Source of the DNA: Bin87 sp965221295
GTDB taxonomy: Bacteria; Chloroflexota; Dehalococcoidia; Lucifugimonadales; UBA3495
Length of the DNA: 64,000 bases
NCBI GenBank assembly: GCA_965221295.1
Contig: OZ244879.1
Coordinates: forward strand, 2,976,001 to 3,040,000
Direction: 5' to 3'
A model generated the notes under the pieces. That model was not told the origin of the DNA. It worked only from the letters and a program-made list of their open reading frames with translations, and did no database searches. The translations under genes and the position numbers were made by a program. Positions 17,801 through 26,700 of this stretch are shown in pieces (within the stretch, counting starts at the first letter, position 1; the number at the start of each line of letters is the position of its first letter).

Positions 17801-19071
17801 GGCTCCTCAATGACGGCGGCGGCAACGGATTCGTCATCAAGCCAATCGTCTCGCCACATTTCCTCCAGGCCGGCCAGGGCGGGTCCTGCCAGATACAGGG
17901 GAACTTCCGACGGCAGCAGTTTAGCCACCGGTCCGGGGTCTCCGTCGCCGGCATAGAAGATTATGACCCGGCGCCCGCGCCGACGGATGTCTTCCGCCTC
18001 CTGGACGACCGCCCGCGACAACAGCGCAGTAACGAGCGCGACAGTTGCCCCTGCCGCCAGCGAATCGGATTCTTCGCGCAGCACTGAGGAAAGCTCAGTA
18101 ACCCAGAACGGGCCGGCCATGGCCAACGACTCCAGAACCGATTCCAGTTGCAGCGCGCCGGAACCGGGGGGTACAGACATCCACTTGCTGGAGTATGACG
18201 CGATGGCGTTGCTGACCAACCCGAAGGTGTAATCCTCCCGGCAGGCGTGTTCGGCGACGGAGGCGGCGACGGTTACGCTGCGCTCGAACAGACGGCGGTT
18301 GCTGCCCTGCCAGGCGGCATCGCCCGTGCGCGCGTTGAGGGCGATCAACATGTAGCGGGTGGCCGCCGGCTCGAAGACTCGGGTTTCCAGCTTGCGATGG
18401 CGGGCGGTGGCCTTCCAGTCTATACGCTTCAGCGGGTCGGACGGCAGATAGTCCCGAAGGCCGACGAAGCGGCTGGGGTCGTCCTGGACGAACCGGCGCC
18501 CGCGCGAAACCCCCAAGGGCCGCTCCCAGAGATTCATCATCCGGCGTAGATCTACGATCCGAGGATAGACCAGCAGGTATTCCACGTCGGAAATGTTGCG
18601 CTCGGCGGCGGTCAGGCCGAACATATCACCGCTGCGCAGGCGCGCCGGACCGATGCGATGGTAACCTCTAGCGCGGCAGCGAACGCGGTAACGCCACGTT
18701 ACTCGCTGATATGGCAGCAGGGATGTCGTGATGCGGTGGTCGAGTTCAGCTTCCGCGCCCACACCGCGTCGAAAGGTTCCGCTGGTCTGGAGACCGAGGG
18801 GAAACGTATCCGAGATGTCCAGCCAGATCATCGGCAGCAATTTATCGTTGTCCACGGTGATGTGGTAGTCAATGACGTCGCCAATGAAAGCGCGCCGTCG
18901 TTCCAGGCGTCTGGAGTAGGTGAGCCGGCGAAAGGCGTATCGCGGCCAGTACTTCCCGGTGGCCCAAATCAGCAGTACCAGAACGCCAACTACGATCAGC
19001 AACGCCTGGCTGGCCAGCAGACCGGCGATGATGGCAATTACGGCGGCGATAACCCACAGGTCGCTTATCAT
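17797..19071 (-). CDS. DUF58 protein with N-terminal membrane anchor
   Basis: The protein has 424 residues and begins with two hydrophobic helices (about 3-38). A beta-rich region and the DUF58 signature DPSRFVGLRDYLPSDPLKRIDWKATARHRKLETRVFEP follow (quoted by its sub-motifs GLRDY, RIDWKATA and VFEP). The C-terminal part resembles a von Willebrand A fold, but no complete metal site is clear. The start at 19071 opens directly into the membrane helix; a longer frame to 19125 is less natural. It is coupled to the DUF4129 gene. Confidence 0.83.
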   Translation of the reverse strand: MISDLWVIAAVIAIIAGLLASQALLIVVGVLVLLIWATGKYWPRYAFRRLTYSRRLERRRAFIGDVIDYHITVDNDKLLPMIWLDISDTFPLGLQTSGTFRRGVGAEAELDHRITTSLLPYQRVTWRYRVRCRARGYHRIGPARLRSGDMFGLTAAERNISDVEYLLVYPRIVDLRRMMNLWERPLGVSRGRRFVQDDPSRFVGLRDYLPSDPLKRIDWKATARHRKLETRVFEPAATRYMLIALNARTGDAAWQGSNRRLFERSVTVAASVAEHACREDYTFGLVSNAIASYSSKWMSVPPGSGALQLESVLESLAMAGPFWVTELSSVLREESDSLAAGATVALVTALLSRAVVQEAEDIRRRGRRVIIFYAGDGDPGPVAKLLPSEVPLYLAGPALAGLEEMWRDDWLDDESVAAAVIEEP

Positions 19072-19499
19072 GCGGGCAGGATAACCGATTTGGGCGTTGT
19101 GGTCAGCATGGGGCCGAGATACCAAGTTGGAAAAAGCGGCCCGAGAGTTCGCAACGGACGCACAGTCCGGCTCCCAGCCGGGCGCCAGCGACGGCGCAAT
19201 TCCGCTGGGCAGGTTTGGGTGGACCAGGCGTCATTTGGCGCCAATCATTTTGCTAGTTGGCTGGGCCGCTGGTCCGGCCGAATCGAGACGGCAACCGACA
19301 GCACTGACGCCTGTGATAAGATGATTCGCGATTCAGACGCGGGCCACGGAGCGAAACCACATCATGACCGTGTTTCGCCTCGGGACGAGGACAACCACAT
19401 GGGACCGGGCCCCGCGCCGGCGATGACGGACGCGGCAGAGACACTGAACCCAATCCCACATTGAGCCGGGCGCCGCGCCGGCGATGACGGAAAAAACGA
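19072..19499. other. intergenic region between DUF58 and TPR genes
   Basis: The only structure I see is a direct repeat of CGCGCCGGCGATGACGG at about 19414 and 19468. The region lies between divergent genes and must hold both promoters, but no good sigma-70 boxes stand out. Confidence 0.5.
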
Positions 19500-20690
19500 A
19501 TGACTACGCCTGGTCAAAGCGCTGATGAACTGTTGGGAAGACTGGCCGGGCTGCTGGAGTGGCAAGGATTGGGCGCCGCGGCGCTGACCCCCCGGCCTCG
19601 GGGCGGGCGCCTGCATGGCGAAGACGCGGAGGAAGTGGCGACCCTGCTGGATCAACTGGCGGCGGCGGATTCGGGCCTGCCGGCGGGACAGCGGCCGCGC
19701 AGCCTGATTTACGGCAACGGATGCTTCGCCATCGGCCGATACGCCGAGGCCCTGGCAGTTTACCAGTTTTTGGTGGGCCAGCGACCCCAGGATTTCGCAG
19801 TCCAATTCAACCTGGGCGTAACGTTATTGCGTCGAGGCGAGCGCCAGGCGGCGGCGGTCGCCCTTACCAAAGCGCTGGAATTGGACTCCTTTTCCGCTCC
19901 CGCATACTATCAGCGCGGCAACGCCCGAGACGACCTGGGGGATGGCGCCGGAGCCTTGGAAGATTACGCGACCGCCATTGGGCTGGATCCGCAATACCTA
20001 CAGGCTCACTACAACCGTGGCATCGTACTGAACAAAATGGGGAGATACGCGGAGGCAATCGACGCCTTTGATCAGGTGATGGCCCTGCGCCCCGACATTT
20101 CCAACGCCTATTTGAACCGTGGCGTGGCCCGCGATGAATTGGGCCATGTTGACCTTGCCATCACCGATTACGACTCGGCCCTACGCTGCAATCCCGACAA
20201 CGCCGACGCGCGGTTCAACCGGGCCCGAATTCGCTACCGATTGGGCAGGTATCGCGAGGCGGTGGAGGACTACACCGCGGCCATTGAGTTGCGTCCGGAT
20301 GACGTGGAGGCGATCAATAACCGTGGCCTGGCCTACGACGCCCTGGGCCAGTACGAGGACGCCATCGCCGATTACGACTCTGCGTTGAAACTACAGCCCG
20401 ACTTTGCCGAGGTGCTGAGCAACCGGGGAGCGGCGTGGGAAAGCTTGGGTGATGTGGAGGCGGCGTTGGCGGATTACCTGGAGTCGCAGAGAGCGCTGCC
20501 GGAGTTCGCCGCCGCCTATTACAACGCGGCCCGGTTGTACGCGGACCGCGGGGACATAGCGGATTGCGCAGACCAACTGGCCGAGGCCGTCCGGCTGCAG
20601 CCGGGGCTCTACGCCGAAGCCGAGTCGGACGATGCGCTGGGGTGGGTGTTGGATCTGTCGCGGATGCGGGACGAGCGGCGCGGGGAGTGA
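19500..20690 (+). CDS. tetratricopeptide-repeat protein
   Basis: This 396-residue protein is made almost wholly of about nine TPR units from residue 75 on. Repeated cores are AYYQRGNARDDLGDGAGALEDY, YNRGIVLNKMGRYAEAIDAF and INNRGLAYDALGQYEDAIADY (each given by its conserved G, Y and A positions). There is no signal peptide or catalytic domain, so it is probably a cytosolic scaffold. The partner is unknown. Its start lies in a short GGAAAA context after a duplicated GC-rich motif. Confidence 0.88.
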   Translation: MTTPGQSADELLGRLAGLLEWQGLGAAALTPRPRGGRLHGEDAEEVATLLDQLAAADSGLPAGQRPRSLIYGNGCFAIGRYAEALAVYQFLVGQRPQDFAVQFNLGVTLLRRGERQAAAVALTKALELDSFSAPAYYQRGNARDDLGDGAGALEDYATAIGLDPQYLQAHYNRGIVLNKMGRYAEAIDAFDQVMALRPDISNAYLNRGVARDELGHVDLAITDYDSALRCNPDNADARFNRARIRYRLGRYREAVEDYTAAIELRPDDVEAINNRGLAYDALGQYEDAIADYDSALKLQPDFAEVLSNRGAAWESLGDVEAALADYLESQRALPEFAAAYYNAARLYADRGDIADCADQLAEAVRLQPGLYAEAESDDALGWVLDLSRMRDERRGE

Positions 20691-20718
20691 AGGGGAACGC
20701 AATGGCGTCCCGCTTACT

Positions 20719-20934
20719 TCACTCGCGGTTCCGTAACCAGCGAATCAATGCGGGGATTCCCAATGGGATGAACCAGCCCATCACCGTGAGAATAATGGCG
20801 ACGACCGTTAACAACCTATCTAATGATATATCTGATGTAACTACTATCAGCAAAACTACAATAAACGACGTCCCTATCGCACATGTGATTATTCCTAGTG
20901 TGAATAACAATGCTAATGCTAAAACCGTGACCAT
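20719..20934 (-). CDS. small membrane protein, 71 residues
   Basis: Two hydrophobic helices (about residues 2-33 and 40-60) are followed by a basic tail IRWLRNRE. AGGAG lies 10 bases before the ATG. The gene is strikingly richer in A and T than its neighbours, a sign of recent arrival or relaxed selection. It lies 6 bases after another tiny membrane gene and behind plsY. No family is recognised. Confidence 0.6.
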   Translation of the reverse strand: MVTVLALALLFTLGIITCAIGTSFIVVLLIVVTSDISLDRLLTVVAIILTVMGWFIPLGIPALIRWLRNRE

Positions 20935-20940
20935 TTATTG

Positions 20941-21129
20941 TCAACTCCTTTTCATGACGTCAAGACCCAGAGCGAGGCCGGATGCGCCCAAAGCTATTCC
21001 CGCAACGCCCATCAGCCCGATCCCAGTGAGGGTGATCGGGTAGGCGTGAAAAACGTACTGCCCCAGCAAGAATACGACCAAGCTGATCGAGTACGCGATC
21101 AGAGCGACTGTAAACACACGATTCCACAT
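20941..21129 (-). CDS. small membrane protein, 62 residues
   Basis: Starting MWNRVFTVALIAYSISLVVF, the protein has two transmembrane helices and ends LDVMKRS. It sits between plsY and the 71-residue gene on the same strand, with 32 bases to the plsY stop. An in-frame start at 21165 would overlap plsY; I prefer 21129, where the hydrophobic part begins, although no clear ribosome site is seen. The function is unknown. Confidence 0.55.
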   Translation of the reverse strand: MWNRVFTVALIAYSISLVVFLLGQYVFHAYPITLTGIGLMGVAGIALGASGLALGLDVMKRS

Positions 21130-21161
21130 GGGTTGATCGTACGTCGGCGTGGCCCAAAATG

Positions 21162-21926
21162 TCAATCGCCGTCGCCCAGGCGGGACGGGTGGTTGGCCAC
21201 GTCATCGTCGTCTTGGGGGATGACCTGGCGCAGGATTGCGTCCTCGCTGAGCCCGGCGGCCTCGCTGTGCACCTCGGGCGTTTCGGCGATTAGCAGGTCG
21301 GGATCAATGGCGGCGGGGACGCTTTCCAGCTTGTGGTCAGTATGGGTGAGGATGTTGTGGGTGACGACGACGACGGCGAGGGCGGTGAGGCCGAACATGA
21401 CGTCCAGGCCGCGGTGGTGAAGGACTTGGTTCAACGGGAGCATAGCTGCGAATCCGAAGAAGATGCCTATTGATGACCTGAATACGGATCGGCGAAACAG
21501 CAGGACGAAAACGAAGCCAAACGCAATGCCGATGAGGACAAACCAATTCAGGTAGGCCAGCGCCACACCCACCAGCACCACCATGCCGTCGCCGCCCCTA
21601 AATCCGGTGAAAATGCTCTTCCAGTGACCGGCTATGGCGGCGCCTCCAGCTACCAGCCCGAGCAATTCATGCTGGCCGAACATCCAGGCGACGTAGACGG
21701 CGGCAGAACCCTTCAGGACATCGCACCAGAACACCATCGTGCCGCGTCGGCGACCGACGTGCCAAAACACGTTGGCGGTTCCGGCTCGTCGGCTTCCCGT
21801 GGCGAAGATATCCACACCCTTCAGGCGGGCGACCAGGTACGCGAATGGAATGCTGCCAAGCAAGTAACCGACCAGCGCCGCCGCCAACGCGCGGGTTATC
21901 AGGGGAGCAAAATCTACTAGGAACAT
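21162..21926 (-). CDS. PlsY-family glycerol-3-phosphate acyltransferase, divergent
   Basis: This polytopic protein has PlsY signature 1 as LLGSIPFAYLVARLKGVDI and a second block ATGSRRAGTANVFWHVG, in place of the usual GSGNxGATN. The third block near GHWKSIFTGFRGGDGMV replaces GHxxPxxxxFKGGKGVAT. PlsY moves an acyl group from acyl-phosphate to glycerol-3-phosphate at the membrane. All three motifs are altered here, so activity is uncertain. The 50-residue C-terminal tail is acidic and unusual. The start may be 21968 (TTG) or 21926; no ribosome site decides. A second homologue is at 44.6 kb. Confidence 0.78.
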   Translation of the reverse strand: MFLVDFAPLITRALAAALVGYLLGSIPFAYLVARLKGVDIFATGSRRAGTANVFWHVGRRRGTMVFWCDVLKGSAAVYVAWMFGQHELLGLVAGGAAIAGHWKSIFTGFRGGDGMVVLVGVALAYLNWFVLIGIAFGFVFVLLFRRSVFRSSIGIFFGFAAMLPLNQVLHHRGLDVMFGLTALAVVVVTHNILTHTDHKLESVPAAIDPDLLIAETPEVHSEAAGLSEDAILRQVIPQDDDDVANHPSRLGDGD

Positions 21927-22229
21927 CGCGCCAAGCCATAACCTGAACCAGTTTGGAAACCTGCCCAAGATGATAGCACAGCATGGGCTGGCGCCGGCCT
22001 ATTCGATTTGGCGGGCGATTCACCTCACGGCGTCGGAACTAGCGATTCCCTCTGACCCCCTCAGTTAGTGACATTGCTTCCGCATTTGGACCTTGCTACC
22101 CCAGCTGATCTCGGTCCGCCAGTGACTATGTTCCACTCTGTACAGACGGAGTGAGTGAGTTCATGGAAGCGAAATGCGAACCCGGTGACCGGCTTAGCTG
22201 GAATTCGGGCAGACTAGAAAGTTGGTTCC

Positions 22230-23030
22230 TCACTCCGGCGGGTTGGTCAGTCGGTTGCCGTTCTGAACGGGAACGTAGGTCACGCCGAAGTGCGGGAGTT
22301 TAGACGAGGCGCCGGGCGTGATGTCCATGCCAGCCACGATGGGAACTACTTCGCCACTGAGATGGCGCGGTTGGTATTTCTTCAGGATGATGTCCAAGAT
22401 ATTGGCGCGTTCCGATGCCCGGTCCACGTCTTCTTCATCCACCCGGTAGGACGCTTCCAATACCAAGCACACCGGTCGTTTATCGGTCTTGCGGCGGCCG
22501 TAGATGAACAGGTCGGCGCGGCTCAGGTTGCTGTATTGGTCGGAGGTAATGAAACCGGCCATCTCGGCCTCGTCTGCGATGATCCTGATGTCTCTATTGG
22601 AGATTACTTCCTCACGGGTCATGCCCATCGCCTTGGAGAAAATCTGAGGATTGCGCTCGCAATACAGCTCCAAGCCCCAACCTTTGAGCGTAGAAACGTC
22701 CTGGTTGGCGCGGTTTTGGGCCGCGGTGAGTTCGGCGATGCCGGCGCGGATTTCGGCCATTTCGCGGTCGTGGCGGGCGTCGCGCTCGGCATTGGCCTCG
22801 CGCATCGCCTCCATTTCGCGGTCGAACCGAGCGTCGCGCTCGGCATTGGAGGCGCGCATTTCCTCCATTTCTTGGTCGAACTGAGCGGCGCGCTCAGCGT
22901 TAGAGGCGCGCATTTCAGCGATGGCGCGAGCGTTCTCAGTTGATAGTTCAGCGGTTTGAGCCAGCAGGGCGCGAATCTCGGCCAATGACATCGGCTCGGG
23001 CGCGTCTGCTCGTGGTGTTGGCGAGGTCAT
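22230..23030 (-). CDS. coiled-coil protein with PD-(D/E)XK-like C-terminal domain
   Basis: This 266-residue protein has a helical N-terminal half with three near-identical 18-residue repeats (EMRASNAERDARFDREME type, residues about 39-92) that form a coiled coil. The second half contains RADLFIYGRR and CLVLEASYRVDEEDVDRA, a D...ExS pattern seen in DUF3782-like members of the PD-(D/E)XK nuclease superfamily. Nuclease activity is unproven. It lies just downstream of a truncated DNA methyltransferase gene, so a restriction-like link is possible, but the pairing may be chance. The ATG at 23030 is preferred to 23066. Confidence 0.6.
   Translation of the reverse strand: MTSPTPRADAPEPMSLAEIRALLAQTAELSTENARAIAEMRASNAERAAQFDQEMEEMRASNAERDARFDREMEAMREANAERDARHDREMAEIRAGIAELTAAQNRANQDVSTLKGWGLELYCERNPQIFSKAMGMTREEVISNRDIRIIADEAEMAGFITSDQYSNLSRADLFIYGRRKTDKRPVCLVLEASYRVDEEDVDRASERANILDIILKKYQPRHLSGEVVPIVAGMDITPGASSKLPHFGVTYVPVQNGNRLTNPPE
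22755..22916. repeat. 54-bp coding tandem repeat, three units
   Basis: Units at 22755-22808, 22809-22862 and 22863-22916 encode the 18-residue coiled-coil repeats. The length is a multiple of three, so copy number can change without a frameshift. Confidence 0.85.
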
Positions 23031-23105
23031 CGCAAAAATCAGCTCCCCTGTATCGATGATGGACAACCCATGTTATCAGACTGGGCGAGGGAAGGGGTGG
23101 CGCTG

Positions 23106-23723
23106 CTATGCAACGAGCGAAGACATTAGGTCGGACGAAAGCTCCGGTAATGGGAACGCGACGATCTCTCCGTTCTGCTTGTGGAATTGGCTCGATCGGT
23201 CAATCGCCCGCGCTTCTTCAGGCTCGGTTCGACGGTCTCTGGGTGGGGTTCCACTGCCGGCCAACCGTTGGCGCATGACCTCTACCGCCTCGGGATTGTT
23301 GTCGATCAGCGTGAAATCCCGGCCCTCACGTTGCGCCGCTTCTCCCAACGTCCCGCTGCCCGCGAAGAAATCAAGGACGCGGTCCCCTGCGTTGGAGTGC
23401 ACGCGCACGATGCGGCTGACGATGGCCAACGGTTTCTGCGTCGCGTAACCGGTCTTCTCCTTCCCAGCGACTATGGTTCGCCACCAAACATCGGTGGGCG
23501 TTTTGCCGCGGGCCGCCTTTTCCGGCCCCACCAGGCCCGGCGCCAAGTAAGGGAACCGATCGATGGCGTCGTAATTGAAGGTGTAATTCTCGGGATCCTT
23601 CGCGTACCAGAGGATGTTGTCGTGCTTCGCCGGCCAGCGGGTTTTCGGCCGGCCGCCGTAGTCGTACGCCCAGATGATCTCATTGACGAACGATTCGCGT
23701 CCAAAGATTTCGTCCAGCATCAC
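23106..23723 (-). pseudogene. DNA methyltransferase, 5'-truncated copy
   Basis: The open frame of 205 residues begins at Met of VMLDEIFGR and keeps the AdoMet-binding motif DFFAGSGTLGEAA, but lacks the N-terminal part with the catalytic DPPF motif. Residues 1-154 are nearly identical to residues 113-266 of the intact gene at 30874. The C-terminal 50 residues (beginning PPRDRR) differ completely. The break falls at about 23731, nine bases before the stop codon of the giant LRR/GLUG gene. Without DPPF it cannot methylate DNA alone. Recombination with the other copy would restore a full gene with this C-terminus. Confidence 0.85.
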
Positions 23724-23731
23724 TTTGCAGT
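23260..23731 (-). repeat. 472-bp direct repeat, copy 1
   Basis: It matches 30971-31442 at a constant offset of 7711 with no insertion or deletion and about 18 mismatches by eye. Both copies are in the same orientation and flank the giant gene. Confidence 0.9.
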
Positions 23732-23739
23732 TTGGTTGG

Positions 23740-26700
23740 CTAGTCCGGCAGCGTCGGGTAGTCCGTCGTGCCGCCGAAGTCCCACACGTCGCCCCAGTTG
23801 GCGTAGATGCCGGTTGCGGATGTGGGCGTTTGCAGTTCGGCGGTGGTTTTGCCCTCGCCGCAACCGCTGACGGTCATGCCGCTGGTTGTGGTATCCCAGT
23901 AACTGTCGGCGCAAGCGTGCCTGCTGTGGCCGGCCAGACCGCCCGCATTCTGCGGGATGGCAGACACTACCGTTCCTGTGGCGTAGCTCTTGTTGATCGG
24001 CCCGAAGTTGAAACCAACGAGACCGCCGGTACGCGAACGGCCAGTGACGTCGCCGGTGGCGTAGCTGGACGTTATGGTAGAGAAGTTGTACCCGGCCAGG
24101 CCGCCACTGGTCGGAGCGTTGACGTCGCCCGTGGCGTAGCTGGCCACGATGACTGCGCCATTCTGGTTTTCGCCGACCAATCCACCACCGCCATTGTGGT
24201 CGACGGTTACGGTAACCGCTGCCGAGCTCCTGCTGATGGATCCCGTATTGGTACCCACCAGTCCGCCGGCTTTGGAGGAGACTCCGACGACTTTTCCGCT
24301 TGCCTTGCTGCCCTCGATGCTTCCAGCGTTGTACCCCACCAGTGATCCGCTTTGAGAGGATCCGGTGATGTCAACGTTCGAGAGGTTGACGTTCTTGACG
24401 GAATAGCCATAGCGGACATTGGCCAAAAGCGCAGCCCAGTGTCTGTTGGGACGATTGATGAACAGGTTGCTCAGTGTGTGGCCGTTGCCTTCCAGGTTGG
24501 CGAACAACCTGGGGATGGGGTCCCAGCCCTCGCCGCCATTCCAGTAGGCGTCGTCGCTGTCGGCGGCGCCATCGCCGTCGGTGTCGAAGTCCAGGTCGGC
24601 GGCCAACTCGTAGCCCGAACATCCGGAGCTGGGACAGCCCATGCCGCTGATTGCGTCGGGAAAGGCAGCGTCGTAATTCGCCTGATCTCTGGGCGACACG
24701 ATGCCGTCCCCGTCTATGTCCCAACGCACAGCGTTGAGCCGCGCCAGGCTTGAGATTTCGATCAGGCCGTCGTCGTCCCTGTCATAGTCGGCTCTTTGGT
24801 CCCCGAATTCCTTCCACGTTGCCGTCCCGTCGCCGTCCCAGTCGGCTTTCAGAAGCGGATAGTGGGCAGCGGTGCCGAAGTCCCAGATCTTAGCGGGCCA
24901 GTTGGCGTAGATGCCCGTGTCCGATGTGGGGGCCTGCAGCTCTGCGGTGGTGTAGCCAGCGCCGCAGGCGCTCCAGTCTGTGCCGGTGGCATCGGTGTCC
25001 CAGTAGCTGTCGGGACACGTCGAGGTTGGTGGCGACGCGGCCATGGTGATCCCGCCATAGAACGGTGTAGATCCGGTGATCAGCCCGGTGGCATAGGTTC
25101 GCCGCGCCGCGTTCTCGCAAACACTCACTTTGTAGATGTCATGGTTGTGGCCCACCAAGCCTCCCAAGTCGGAGTACCCACTGACGGGTCCATTGGCGTA
25201 GCTGTCTTCGATGATTCCGATGTTGCGACCGGCCAATCCGCCGGCTTGCCCGCGGCCATTGATCCTCGCATTAGCGTAGCTAACCTTGATGACCGCGCTG
25301 GGCCGGTTATCCCCGGCCAAGGCGCCGCAGTAGATTCTTGCGGTAATGAGGCCCGTGACGTAGCTGCGCTGGATTGTTCCCTCGTTGTAGCCAACCACGC
25401 CGGCCACTTCCGAGTATCCGCTGATGTTAACGTCGTCCAAGCCGAGGTCTCTCACCTCGCCGGCCCTGGTCAGCGAGCCCAGCAGAGCCACCCGGGCCTC
25501 GGCTTGGCGGTCGATGAACAGGTTGGCGATGGTATGGCCGTCGCCATCGAACGTCGTCGAGAAGCCGTCTATCGGGTCCCAGCCCGCGCCCTCGTTCCAT
25601 AGGGCGTCTCCGCTGTCCACCGCGCCGCTGCCGTCGGTGTCGAAGTCCAGATCCGTGACGAGCTGATAGCCGGAGCATCCGCGGCGGGGGCAGGTCGAGA
25701 CCGAAGTCGAATAACGGAAGCCTGCACGGTATGCGTCCTCTTGGTGGGTTGGCCATTCGCCCTCGCCGAAGAGGTCCCAGCGCATGGCGTTCAACTGGTA
25801 CACGTTGGATATGTCCACCCAGCCATCGCGGTCGCGGTCCTGAAAGAAGGGCAGCTGTTCGCCGAACTCCCGCCAAGTGGCGGTTCCATCGTCGTCCCAG
25901 TCAGCCTTCAGCGTGGGGTACTGCCAGTCGCCGGTGGCCCAGTGGGCCTCGCTCCACAGGGCGTAGAGATTCGTGGCCGTCTTCGCTGTCATCAGATCGT
26001 CGGTGGTCTGGCCTGTTCCGCAGGCGCTGGCGCTGCTTCCGCTGGTATCGGTGTCCCAGTAGCTGTCCTGGCAGGTCCCAGAGTCGTTCTTCCCCACCAG
26101 CCCGCCGGTGTCCAGGACGCCGGTCACGGGGCCGCTGGCGTAGCCCTGCCGCATGGTTCCCGTGGAGGCATTCTCGCCAACCAGCCCGCCGACCAGCTCG
26201 TCGCCCGAGACGGCGCCGGTGGCGTATCCCCGCTCGATGGTTCCTTGGTTCCGCCCCGCCAGGCCGCCAACGCGGTCAGCCGTTCCCGTAACGGACGCCA
26301 AGGAGTATGACTGCTGGGCTGTCGCCCCGTTGGAGTTCCGCCCCAACAGGCCGCCTACGTCGTTGTCCCCTTCTACCTCGCCATCGGCGTAGCTGCGCTC
26401 GATGACGCCGCTGTTCTCGCCAGCCAGTCCTCCGACCAGGTCGCTGCCCGCGACGGAGCCGGCGGCGTAGGACTGCCGAACCGTTGCCCCGCTGAGGATC
26501 CGGCCCGCAAGCCCGCCAACGGCGTCGTTTCCGGCGACGTCTACGTCGGCCAGGTGGGCGTCCCTCACCGCGCTCGCGCTGGTGAGGGAGGCGAACAGCC
26601 CCACATCGTCCGTGCTCGCCCGGTCAATGAACAGGTTGCGGATGGTGCGGCCGTTGCCATCGAAGGTCGCCGCGTAGCTGGCGATGGGGGCCCAGCCCGA

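Noticed and set aside
18658..19464. 268-residue plus-strand frame
   Set aside because: It lies opposite the DUF58 gene and then crosses the intergenic region; no domain, compositional shadow.
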